DNA of 64,000 nt from Spiroplasma citri (GTDB lineage Bacteria > Bacillota_I > Bacilli_A > Mycoplasmatales > Mycoplasmataceae). The notes beneath the pieces are model-generated. The model saw nothing but the letters and a program-made list of their open reading frames with translations. It was not told the DNA's origin and made no database searches. A program made the position numbers and the translations under genes. Below, piece by piece: positions 1 to 8,289 of the stretch; position 1 is the first letter of the stretch, and every line of letters begins with the position of its first letter. Location: contig NZ_CP013197.1 of the NCBI RefSeq assembly GCF_001886855.1, positions 868,001 through 932,000 of the forward strand, in the 5' to 3' direction.

Positions 1-197
1 TTTCAAAAAATTTCTTTTTCAGTAGTCTGTTGTGTTGCTAATAATAAACTTTCATACCATCAACTTAATGCTGTTTCATCTACTATTCCAAGTTCAATAG
101 TTGTTGTAATTGTATTTTCACTATATTCAATGCCACTATTTGTTCAAACTTCTAATGTCAATGTTGTTTTTGTTTCTTTTATTTTAATAAGTCACAA
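1..197 (-). CDS. Hypothetical protein, 3' part cut by window edge
   Basis: An open frame on the minus strand runs off the left edge of the window. It has in-frame TGA codons that would read as Trp, and residues such as EVWTNSGIEYSENT and SWWYESLLLATQQ. A stop lies just upstream, so the start must be non-ATG; TTG at 197-195 is a candidate but has no clear ribosome binding site. It lies downstream of parE on the same strand, where Mollicutes often have parC, but the residues do not look like ParC. I do not recognise it. Confidence 0.35.
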
Positions 198-286
198 CTG
201 AAAATTTTGATATTAACTAAGAGTTAGATTGATTTGATTTAGTTTATTAATTATTTTTTTGATTGCTTGTAACATTGTTGGCCTAT

Positions 287-2224
287 TTAATTAATGATTG
301 CTTGAAAATCATCTTCTAAAGTAAACTTAACATTTTCATCAATTCAATATTTTCGTTTTTTAGCATCATCTCCCATTAAGGTTACAATCCGTCTTTCAGC
401 CATAACGGCATCATCAATTGTTACTAAAATTAATTGACGAGTTTGAGGATTCATTGTTGTTTCTCATAATTGTTCTGCATTCATTTCTCCTAACCCTTTA
501 TAACGTTGTAATTCAAATTTACCATGAAATTGACTTAATTTATTTTTTAATTCTGTTTCATCTCATGCATATTCAATATGTTTATTTTTGGTGCTAGTAA
601 TCTTAAATAAAGGTGGCAAAGCAAGATAAACACGATGATTTTCAATTAATGGTCGCATATAACGATAAAAAAATGTTAATAGTAAAGTTTGAATATGTGC
701 TCCATCAGTATCTGCATCGGTCATAATAATTACTTTACCATAGTTGGCATCATTAATGTCAAAACCATTCCCCACTCCTGCACCAATGGCATTAATCATT
801 ACATTAATTTCTTCATTATTCATTAAATCTTGAAGTTTTGCTTTTTCAGCATTAATTACTTTCCCTCGTAATGGTAAAATTGCCTGAAAACGACGATCAC
901 GTCCTAATTTGGCACTTCCCCCAGCAGAATCTCCTTCAACTAAAAAAATCTCATTATTAAATTTATTTCGATTTTGAGCAGGGGTTAATTTTCCTGTTAA
1001 TAAACGATCACTATTACCCCGTTTTTTGCTATTGCGCGCTGCTTCACGTGCTTTCCGAGCTTCTTCACGAACATTACGAGCTAATAATGCTTTTTCAATA
1101 ATAGTGTAAGCATTTGTTTTATTTTCTGTTAATCAAAATCCAAATTGTTTTGATACAATCGTTTCAACTGCAACCCGAGCTTCATAAGTTCCTAATTTTC
1201 CTTTGGTTTGTCCTTCATATTGAATTAAATTTTCAGGAATTTTTACTGAAACAATAGTCGTTAGTCCTTCACGTGTATCAACTGAATCAAGATTTTTATC
1301 TTTTTCTTTTAACAATCCTTCTTTCCGAGCATAATCATTAATTACTTTTGTTAATCCTGTTCGGAATCCAACAACATGGCTACCACCTTCACTTGTTTTA
1401 ACATTATTTGCAAAACTAAGTAAATTTTCATTAAATTCAGTTGAATATTGTAATGCTATTTCAACTTCGATTTGTTTTTCTACTCCTTTTAACATAATAA
1501 TTGGAGTAATACTTTTTTTATCTTCATTCATATAAGTAATGAACTCTTCTAAACCATTATTAAATAAATATGATACTTTTTTATCAGTTCGTTGGTCAGT
1601 CAATGTTAACTTAACCCCGCTATTTAAAAATGCTGATTCACGAATTCGTTCTGAAATTGTTGAAAAAGAAAAATCAATTACTTTAAAAATCTTATGATCA
1701 GGTAAAAAAGTAACTGTTGTTCCCGTTTTCGTTGTTGTTCCAATTTTTGTTAATGGTTCTTTAACTTGACCACCATTTGCGAATTTAATACTTCAAACTT
1801 TGTGATCACGATAAATTGTGACATCAAAAGTGGCCGATAAAGCGTTAACAACTGAAGAACCAACACCATGTAGTCCGCCTGCTGTTTTATAACCATCACC
1901 ACCAAATTTTCCACCAGCATGTAAAACTGAAAAAATTACTTCTGGGGTTGATTTTCCAGATGAATGAACTCCAGTTGGAACACCACGCCCATTATCTGCC
2001 ACCATAATAGCATTATTCTTATAAATAATAATATCAATTTCATTACAATAACCAGCTAATGCCTCATCAATTGAATTATCAATAATTTCTCAAACTAAAT
2101 GATGTAATCCACGAACATCAGTTGACCCAATATACATTCCTGGACGTTTTCGAACTGCATCTAGTCCTTCTAAAATCTGAATTGATGATTCATCATACTT
2201 TAATGTTTTATCTTCAATACTCAT
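287..2224 (-). CDS. parE: DNA topoisomerase IV subunit B (ParE)
   Basis: This is the ATPase subunit of the type IIA topoisomerase that decatenates replicated chromosomes. The 645-codon frame has the expected ParE length. It opens with the GyrB/ParE N-terminus ending [16 protein letters not shown], then the GHKL ATP-binding motifs [11 protein letters not shown] and [15 protein letters not shown]. The TOPRIM acidic motif [11 protein letters not shown] appears near the C-terminal third. It starts with ATG and ends in TAA at 289-287, with TGA read as Trp. It could be confused with GyrB, but the divergent plsY neighbour is the usual ParE context in Mollicutes. The gene looks intact. Confidence 0.95.
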
Positions 2225-2320
2225 ATCCTCTATCATTCCTTTTAAATATAATTTTCACTATTATTATTTTATATTATAATGCTTTTATTTACAATTATTT
2301 ACTAAATTATTTCTAATTGC

Positions 2321-2347
2321 TATATAATAATAAAAGAGAGGTGACCG
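2321..2347 (+). promoter_or_regulatory. Extended -10 and RBS of plsY
   Basis: A TATAAT-like box sits in 2321-2330, and a GAGAGGTG ribosome binding site precedes the plsY ATG. The 125-base gap between the divergent parE and plsY starts is the only room for both promoters. No convincing -35 is visible. Confidence 0.4.
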
Positions 2348-2348
2348 A

Positions 2349-3152
2349 ATGACATTATATGGATATTTAGGAAAAGCTATTACAGCAATAATTGGATACT
2401 TAATTGGTTCTTTTAGTTGGTCAATTTTTATTAGTAAAAAAATTTATAAAATTGATGTGCGTGATTATCATTCTAAAAATGCCGGAGCCACAAATACTAG
2501 TCGTGTTTTAGGTAAAAAATGAGGTTTTGCCATCATGTTTTTAGATATGCTAAAAGTTACTATTACAATGTTTATTGCCTTTGGTATTAGTTGTATTAAT
2601 ATTAATGGTGTTAATTTTGGTTCAACTAGTTATTATATTCCAGCTTTTTTTGTTTTAATTGGTCATTCTTATCCAATTTATTATAAATTTAAAGGTGGAA
2701 AAACAGTTTCGTCTTTTTTAGGTTTATTATGAATGACTAATCCATATTATTTTTTAATTGCTACAGTTGTTTGATGAAGTACAATTTTTATTTGAAAACG
2801 AGTTTCTGTTTCTTCAATTTTAGCAGCACTATTTACAGGAGCATTATGTTGAATCCCACAATTAAGTGGCATTGATATTATCAATTTTAATGGTGATTTA
2901 CTTCAAAATTCTCACCTTGTTTGAGTGAATTACTTACATTATGTTAATTATGATAATTACTGCGATAGTTTAGCTTTAATTAATATTATTATTACTTTAA
3001 GTGCTATTTTCTTAATCTTAAAACATCATCAAAATATTACTCGTTTATTAAAAGGAGCCGAAAAGCCTTATGATTTTAAAGGGAAATCTGATTTAGAAAA
3101 TGGTAATCTTTCAAAACACAATAAAATAAAAAACACTAATAATTACCCATAG
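2349..3152 (+). CDS. plsY: Acyl-phosphate glycerol-3-phosphate acyltransferase PlsY
   Basis: PlsY is a membrane enzyme that moves the acyl group from acyl-phosphate to glycerol-3-phosphate, the first step of phosphatidic acid synthesis. The 267-residue frame starts at ATG after GAGAGGTG. It shows the family motifs: [15 protein letters not shown] in the first membrane segment, [17 protein letters not shown], and [21 protein letters not shown]. Several hydrophobic segments span the rest. The C-terminal charged tail ([18 protein letters not shown]) is longer than in Firmicute PlsY. It is divergent from parE and followed by a strong terminator. Confidence 0.93.
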
Positions 3153-3173
3153 TTTTAAGTACTTAATAAGTTA

Positions 3174-3218
3174 AATGAAAAATGCTTTCATTCTAAAGAA
3201 ATGAAAGCATTTTTCATT
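3174..3218 (+). terminator. Strong bidirectional hairpin terminator
   Basis: An almost perfect 19-bp stem (AATGAAAAATGCTTTCATT and its complement) with a 6-base loop is followed by T-rich sequence. It closes plsY. The symmetric A and T flanks mean it could also stop transcription from the minus-strand remnant on its right. Confidence 0.85.
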
Positions 3219-3245
3219 TTTAAAATTTTTGTTTATTAACAAAAC

Positions 3246-3880
3246 TTAAGCTACCTTAAATTCAATTATCTGTAAAAAGTTATAATTACCATCATTAATA
3301 TTGGTTTCACCCTTGTTTGGATTAAACATAAAACTATAAAAAAAGTTGCTATACGATAAGTAAACATTGTTTGAAATGAGTGAGTATGTCTTAGTATCAT
3401 TATTTCATGAATAAAATAATTGAAAAGTTATAGATTTTTCATTTTCAATTCAATTAATTTTATTGTTAAATTTACTTATATTGTACTTGTACTCATAAGA
3501 AAACTTTGTATTTCAGTCTAATGACTTCCAATAAAAGCTAAAAAAATATTTCAAAAATGTGTTAAAGTTGTCTAATATTTGGTTCTGTTTATACTTCGTT
3601 CTAATTTTTTTAACAATTTCATCAAAGTTAACTTGATTCATATTAAAAACAAGACGATTATTTTCATTATATGTTTCTAATTGATAATAATGCCAAAAAC
3701 CCATTATTGTTTTTGCAAATATGATTAAGTCATTATCAAATTTATTTTTTTTCTCTCAATATTGTTATTGGTGCTTTTAATTCAATATTGAAACTTAAAA
3801 TTTTAAGTGGGAGATTCTCAATAATAAAGTTATTCAAGAAATTGAAAGATTTTAATGTTGCTTGTATATAACACTCATTA
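3246..3880 (-). pseudogene. Truncated and frameshifted hypothetical protein
   Basis: The minus-strand coding signal uses TGA as Trp. The C-terminal half runs from about 3765 to the TAA at 3248-3246 and contains GFWHYYQLETYNENNR and FLKYFFSFYWKSLDWN. The N-terminal piece (for example FNFLNNFIIENLPLKILSFN) is in another frame; the break is in a run of eight A about 3757-3764. The 5' end is lost where the SpV1-A prophage begins. The family is not recognised. The gene was probably a host or phage gene destroyed by the viral insertion. Confidence 0.6.
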
Positions 3881-3937
3881 TGAAGGCATCATGTAATCGA
3901 AGTGCAACAAATCAATTCTGAAAGGAGTTGATTTTTT

Positions 3938-4051
3938 ATTGAAAAGAAACATTATTTTATTTTGCGGTCCTTAGTAACTAAGTATGGAAAAGATATTGTT
4001 ATTAATACTGTAAATAAGATAGTAATTAATAATTTAAAAGAAAATGAATAA
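3938..4051 (+). CDS. Small SpV1 leader protein, 37 aa
   Basis: This is the homologue of the 36-residue proteins at 22209 and 45734, which share a core like YFILxxLVKKYGKDNVINTVNKI. Here the usual ATG is absent. The frame can begin at ATT (3938), 10 bases after an AAAGGAG site, or at an upstream non-ATG codon. The protein ends KEIVINNLKENE-like at TAA 4049-4051. Its function is unknown; its constant place upstream of the capsid gene argues for a viral role. The odd start is either real non-canonical initiation or decay. Confidence 0.55.
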   Translation: MEKKHYFILRSLVTKYGKDIVINTVNKIVINNLKENE

Positions 4052-4155
4052 ATTATCCGCGTAATTTATTAGCGGTAATTTATTCAATATTGTTTATTTT
4101 GAGCGTAGCGAACACGCGGAGCGTGACGCGATATTTTTTAGAAAGGAGATGTATT

Positions 4156-4305
4156 ATGCCAACTTGATTAACGACAATATTTAGTGTTGTTATTATATTA
4201 AGTATTTTTACTTATATTGGTTTATCAATTTACCAAAAAATTAAACAAATTCGAGGAAAGAAAAAAGATAAAAAAGAAATTGAAAGAAAGGAGAGTAATA
4301 AATAA
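4156..4305 (+). CDS. SpV1 small membrane protein, 49 aa
   Basis: The protein starts [18 protein letters not shown], a single N-terminal membrane segment, followed by a very basic tail ([18 protein letters not shown]). An AAAGGAGATG ribosome site precedes the ATG. Its stop overlaps the start of the capsid gene by one base (TAATG), so translation is probably coupled. Near-identical homologues lie at 22435 and 45493. A small membrane-bound, DNA-facing virion or assembly protein is plausible but unproven. Confidence 0.8.
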
Positions 4306-4556
4306 TGTTAGGTATGTATTTAACAACAGCGTTTAATTTTTTAACAGCACCTACACCTAAAACTATGACTAAGGGTATGACTGGTATTTGAACTGGTTTA
4401 TCTAGTGCATTATGAAAAGTTAAAGAAGGTATAACAAATATTTTACCTGAGATAATGGTTTTCTTAGGTGAAGCGTGAATTATATTAATTCCATTTGCTA
4501 TATTTTGTATTATTAAAATTTTAAACTTTTTCCGTGTTATGGTTAAAGGATTTTAA
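4305..4556 (+). CDS. SpV1 major capsid protein (B protein)
   Basis: An 83-residue protein with the layout of a filamentous-virus coat: a short N-terminal region, a central amphipathic part (KVKEGITNILPEIMVFLGEAW), then a hydrophobic membrane segment (IILIPFAIFCIIKILNFF) and a basic end. It sits where the SpV1 coat gene is expected, just before the main intergenic region. Homologues in this window are at 22584 (intact) and 45344 (frameshifted). TGA encodes all its Trp residues. Identification as the coat protein rests on knowledge of the SpV1 gene order and the protein's architecture. Confidence 0.85.
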
Positions 4557-4640
4557 TATTTATTATAATCGATTATATATCTTAGTTAAGGCACACTAGC
4601 TTTTATGTGAATTAAATAAATAATTTTGTTGTTTATTTTT

Positions 4641-4950
4641 GCACTATACACTGTTTACAAATTTATTTTTTAATAAACTTTATTACTATCGTTAATATTG
4701 GGATAATAAATAAATATCCCTATTATACATATAAATTTAACTATATTTTCTATAGTTGATAACTCTATATTGTTTATTATTCATAATATTGAGTCTGTTA
4801 TGAAAAATATTTTTTTAGTAGGATTTAATAAAAATAAGAATATTTCTATTAAGGGTCATACTAGTAATAGATTTGGGAAATAAATTTTTATAATATTTTT
4901 TATAAATACACCTACTTTTTTTAAAAAACTTGTAAACAGTATATAGTGTA
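4641..4950. repeat. Imperfect 20-bp inverted repeat, SpV1-A
   Basis: GCACTATACACTGTTTACAA at 4641-4660 pairs with the complement at 4930-4950, with about two mismatches. SpV1-B has the equivalent pair at 22925-22944 and 23009-23029, with a much shorter interval. Confidence 0.75.
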
Positions 4951-4979
4951 AAAATATCAACTTAATTATATTTAAGGTA

Positions 4980-5248
4980 TTATTATGGTTTTCTCTCTGT
5001 ATAAAAATATTTATAAATTTGTTAATTTATTAAAAATTCAAATAATAAATTTAAAAGTTATTATTAAAATTATTATTAGTGAAATAATTGTTTTAATTGG
5101 TGATACCATTCATGATAATCAAAAAATAGATGGTATCACATTTGTAAAAAATGAATTTATTAAATAGAAAAATGAATTTATTATTTCTTCGATATTTTAT
5201 TTCTTCTTTCTATTTAAAATAATTTATACAGAGAGAAAACCATAATAA
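4980..5248. repeat. 269-bp element with perfect 26-bp inverted ends
   Basis: The left end, TTATTATGGTTTTCTCTCTG followed by TATAAA (4980-5005), is the exact complement of 5223-5248. An internal stem pairs GATACCATT with TGGTATC near 5103-5136. The same element recurs at 23059-23327 with a single base difference across its length. SpV1-C keeps only an internal part near 44970-45062. It resembles a MITE or a structured viral cis-element. Confidence 0.85.
4985..5167 (+). CDS. Doubtful small ORF, 60 aa
   Basis: This frame begins inside the left inverted repeat (MVFSLYKNIYKFVN) and ends inside the 269-bp element. It is identical in SpV1-B at 23064-23246, but the DNA itself is conserved there, so this says little about coding. 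There is a hydrophobic stretch (IIKIIISEIIVLI) and no good ribosome site. It may simply be an open frame inside a structural DNA element. Confidence 0.3.
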   Translation: MVFSLYKNIYKFVNLLKIQIINLKVIIKIIISEIIVLIGDTIHDNQKIDGITFVKNEFIK

Positions 5249-5344
5249 TATCAACTTAATTATAAACTTATGATTTTATATTTTAATAACTATTGTTAAA
5301 AATTAAATAGTATTTTTCAGTGTGCCAATTTTTATTATTTTTAT

Positions 5345-5500
5345 ATTTAACATTGTTTATTAACATTGTTTATTAAACATTAAATAAACAATATATTAGC
5401 ATTATGTATAACATTGTTAATAATCAGTGTTTATTACAATTAAAAAACATTATATAAACATTATTTATAACATTGTTTATTAAACAAATATTTAGTTAGG
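5345..5500. repeat. Iteron-like AACATTGTTTATTA repeats
   Basis: Several direct and inverted copies of motifs such as AACATTGTTTATTAA and AACATTATTTATAA sit just upstream of the 119-residue membrane protein gene. Equivalent blocks occur at about 23425-23575, 44755-44895 and 56265-56350. Such arrays often bind replication or regulatory proteins; that use here is inference. Confidence 0.6.
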
Positions 5501-5510
5501 AGATTATCTT

Positions 5511-5870
5511 ATGGATATAAAATTTAAAACAACTAAGGAATGTAAAAAATTAAAGAGAGATTTTATTATTAGGAATTTTGTTTTTGGTTTTGTTTATTTT
5601 CAATTTTTCATTGTTCTTATTGAAATTATTGTAGGTCTTGTTTTGTTTTCAAATAGAGAAATAATTGTTGGTATTTTACTTTTTTCTTTATTTTTATTTT
5701 TAATATTTATTCTTTTATTTTTTATAATTCAATGTCATATATGCGAAATTAAAGAATATAAAGTTATGTTGTTAAAGAAAAGAATGTTACCGTTAGAAAA
5801 TATAATTGGAGGATTAGGAAAAGGCACAATGTTAAGACCAGTAAGACGAGGAGATGATAAAATTGAGTAA
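5511..5870 (+). CDS. SpV1 membrane protein, 119 aa
   Basis: The protein begins [18 protein letters not shown], then has two or three long hydrophobic segments ([20 protein letters not shown] and [17 protein letters not shown]), and ends with a charged cytoplasmic tail ([10 protein letters not shown]). A TTAGGAG site precedes the ATG. SpV1-C has a near-identical copy at 44369-44728; SpV1-B carries a different, frameshifted version at 23591. The end overlaps the next gene. The function is unknown; it may anchor assembly at the membrane. Confidence 0.75.
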   Translation: MDIKFKTTKECKKLKRDFIIRNFVFGFVYFQFFIVLIEIIVGLVLFSNREIIVGILLFSLFLFLIFILLFFIIQCHICEIKEYKVMLLKKRMLPLENIIGGLGKGTMLRPVRRGDDKIE

Positions 5871-6303
5871 TTTTGTTAAGAAAAATCATAATGTAGAAAA
5901 TTATTTTATTAGTAAGGAATTTATCCCTTTTACAACAGAAAAAGCAAGTTTTATTAATTTACCTAATCATAATCGTCATATTGGTTTTTGATTGAGTAAT
6001 AAGTTTATTTATCCGAGTGAAAAACATTTGGAACAAATAGCAATCGGTTTGATTTATGATAATTCTTACCCTATTGTAAAATATGATGAAAATTTAAAGC
6101 GAAATATTTGAAAATATTTAACTGAAACAGAATTAATCAATTTATATAATCAATATAAACAAAATTATTTTACTAAAATGAAAAAAGCGTTATTTTCAAG
6201 TGAACCTAAAAAAGTAAAAGCAAATAATAACAATAATAATTTAACAAATTGAAGTGTTGAAAAAGAACAAGAATTAATTAATGATTTGAAAGACTTAAAT
6301 TAA
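5863..6303 (+). CDS. Conserved SpV1 protein, 146 aa
   Basis: A soluble, charged protein beginning at TTG (5863), 9 bases after an AGGAG site, with an alternative ATG nine bases earlier. The TTG is conserved at 23918 and 44048. Recognisable stretches are [37 protein letters not shown] and a polyAsn linker before the acidic C-terminus. It is the longest soluble conserved protein in the virus apart from the ATPase and adhesin. An ssDNA-binding role would fit a filamentous virus, but no motif shows it. Confidence 0.75.
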
Positions 6304-6453
6304 ATGAGTTTATATGATTATTGAGTTCAATTTGTTAGTTATATTATTGGTGCAAATGCCCCTGAGTTTTTATATGTTATATCTTTTGTGTTATTTGTTG
6401 TTTTATTTTTTGGAATGTTTTTTAAACTTATTCAAAAAATATGGAGTTTTTAA
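6304..6453 (+). CDS. SpV1 small membrane protein, 49 aa
   Basis: The ATG immediately follows the previous stop (TAAATG). The sequence is MSLYDYWVQFVSYIIGANAP followed by one membrane segment (FVLFVVLFFGMFFKLIQK). Intact homologues are at 24359 and 43252, in the same place between the 146-residue protein and the 67-residue protein. It resembles a minor virion cap protein of filamentous viruses in size and topology; this is inference. Confidence 0.75.
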
Positions 6454-6455
6454 AA

Positions 6456-6659
6456 ATGCAAAATGATTGAATTAAATTAAAAGAGTTTTTTATTCATATA
6501 TTTTTGTTTATCGATAAAACGAATGTTGAAAGTATTACAATGTGGAATTTAACGCAAAATGAATATTTAACCTTGATGGTTGGTGTTTGAGTTGTGATTT
6601 TGTTTTTAACTTGGTTTTTCTTGTGAATGGTTTTTAAGATAGTTGGGTATTTTAAATAA
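6456..6659 (+). CDS. SpV1 small membrane protein, 67 aa
   Basis: The protein starts MQNDWIKLKEFFIHIFLFID, has a polar middle (KTNVESITMWNLTQNEY) and ends with a C-terminal membrane segment (VWVVILFLTWFFLWMVF). It lies 3 bases after the previous stop and overlaps the ATPase start by one base. Homologues at 24511 and 43100 are intact. Probably a minor structural or assembly protein. Confidence 0.75.
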
Positions 6660-7672
6660 TGAAAAAATTTATATTTTTCTTTAAAAACTATTGTTATATT
6701 AGTGGTTCAATGCTTTTGTTTAGTTTAATTGATTTATTACTTTGGTTAATTTCTTTGTATTGTGTTGGTTTAGTATTTTGAATATTATTTGCTTTGCAAT
6801 GTGTATATTTTGTGTGATGATTGTGAAAAAATATTTTTTATCAGTTAAATTCTTTTGGGTTAGTAAATTTTGTTTGAGATAATCCGTTATCGGTAATTAT
6901 TGGTAAGTTAGGAACTGGTAAAACATTACTTTTAACTTATTTATCGCAAACTATGAAATTATTGACAGATGAAATTTATAGTAATTATCCCTTAGAAGAT
7001 GATAAAGTTAAAGTTTTAACATTTAAAAATTTAGATTTTACTGATAGAACAAAACCCGTTCCCCTAGATGATAGTGTTATTTTATTTGATGAAAGTTATT
7101 TATATATTGACGGAACTAGTCCTCACGATGAGAAAAAAGTTCATAGTGGTAAAATACCGTGAATTGTTTTAGCGAGACATTTTGGACATCGTGCGTTGTT
7201 TACTGCTCAGCGTGAGGGTATGATTTGAAATAATATTCGCCAGTTAGCAAGTGGAATTATTATTCCAATTTCATTGAAAAAACCCGTTGCTAAAAAAGGA
7301 TTTAATTTTTTTAATCGTTTCTTTATTATGCGAATTGGGATTTTCCAAGATATAACGGATTATGAAATTTGAAAAACAAAATCAGTAGAACGAACAGTAG
7401 AAGGTAAAAGAGCAAAACATAAGTCGGATGTTGGGTTAGGAATTCGGTTTTTTAAAATAATAATTCCCCTTGAATTTGCTAATAAGTATGATAGTGAATG
7501 GTTAAAGTTTGTACGTGATTTAAAGAATGACGAAATTGTTAATGAAAAATTTTATTATTGATCGGAAATCACAAAATTAAGCGTTAAAGAACGATTGGAG
7601 TTATTTGATATTGATATTTTGAAAAAGAATTTAAAACCTAAAAAAGAGAAAGGAAATAGTAAAGATGATTAA
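6659..7672 (+). CDS. Zot-like assembly ATPase (SpV1 ORF2 type)
   Basis: The 337-residue protein has two N-terminal membrane segments (about residues 15-60). A P-loop domain follows, with Walker A GKLGTGKT and Walker B SVILFDESYLYIDG. Between and after these come the typical Zot/pI-like region (FTAQREGMIWNNIRQLASG) and a basic C-terminus. In filamentous viruses the pI/Zot ATPase powers virion extrusion through the membrane. This is the only intact copy in the window: SpV1-B (24714) and SpV1-C (42897) are frameshifted, and a second, divergent relative lies at 26495. Start ATG overlaps the upstream stop. Confidence 0.85.
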
Positions 7673-8042
7673 TTTATTAGTTGAAAATAATAATAGTAAT
7701 TGAGACAAGATTTTTAGTTTTGTTTTTGATATATTTTTGTTTATTTTTGATGTAATTTGAAATACAAAATTACCGATGACAAATACGTCAATTGCTTATT
7801 TTTTAATCTTTTTTATGGTTATTAAGTTATCGATTTATGCAATTCACGGGACATCAACACAATATAATAATTTAGGTTCGACAGTTAATAATGGTGTTTC
7901 GCAAGTATATTCGTCAACTGTACGAAAAGGTATTAATGTTGGTAAAAATGTTTATCAAAATAGTAATAAGCAGCAAGTTAAACGAGAAATTAAGCGTCAA
8001 AATGTTAGACAACAAGCAAAATTTAAAAGAGGTGTTAAGTAA
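7665..8042 (+). CDS. SpV1 membrane protein with basic tail, 125 aa
   Basis: It overlaps the ATPase end (GATGATTAA). The N-terminus [17 protein letters not shown] leads into two hydrophobic segments, then [20 protein letters not shown] and a Lys/Arg/Gln-rich tail ([19 protein letters not shown]). The copy at 41513-41890 matches it, while SpV1-B at 25722 swaps the tail for an unrelated basic one. The basic tail could contact DNA; function unknown. Confidence 0.75.
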
Positions 8043-8278
8043 TGATTAAATTAGTTTTATTGGTGGCGGCGATTGCGATATTTGGAACTGGTTTTATTAC
8101 TGTTATTATTAATCAATTTACATCAGCAAAAAATATTATTATGGATTTATATAATTCTGATACTTGGTTGATTTGATTATTTGGTAGAATGGCAGTTTTG
8201 TTTAGTCATCCGTTAATGTTAACAATATCGAGTTTATATATTGTTGGGTTTATTGTTTCAAAAACATTGTATAGTTAG
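8042..8278 (+). CDS. SpV1 membrane protein, 78 aa
   Basis: A one-base overlap with the previous gene (TAATG). Two hydrophobic segments ([20 protein letters not shown] and [16 protein letters not shown]) flank a loop with [16 protein letters not shown]. It is the most conserved small gene of the virus here, with copies at 20466, 26126 and 41513-41277. Likely structural. Confidence 0.75.
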
Positions 8279-8289
8279 GAGTTGAGTTT

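Larger units (their letters stand above)
4591..5328 (+). other. SpV1-A non-coding cassette, candidate replication/packaging region
   Basis: About 740 bases after the capsid gene are bounded by GGCACACTAG at 4591 and its complement CAGTGTGCC near 5320. Inside are a second inverted repeat (GCACTATACACTGTTTACAA at 4641-4660 against 4930-4950) and a 269-bp element with perfect 26-bp inverted ends. The same borders recur in the other SpV1 copies, with different contents. This is the natural candidate for the viral origin and packaging signal; that role is inference. Confidence 0.55.

Noticed and set aside
1-280. parC following parE
   Set aside because: The residues readable on the minus strand do not resemble the ParC N-terminus.
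5345-5500. Possible CRISPR array in the repeated AACATTGTTTATTA block
   Set aside because: Repeats are short, irregular, in both orientations and without uniform spacers; no cas genes are present in the window.
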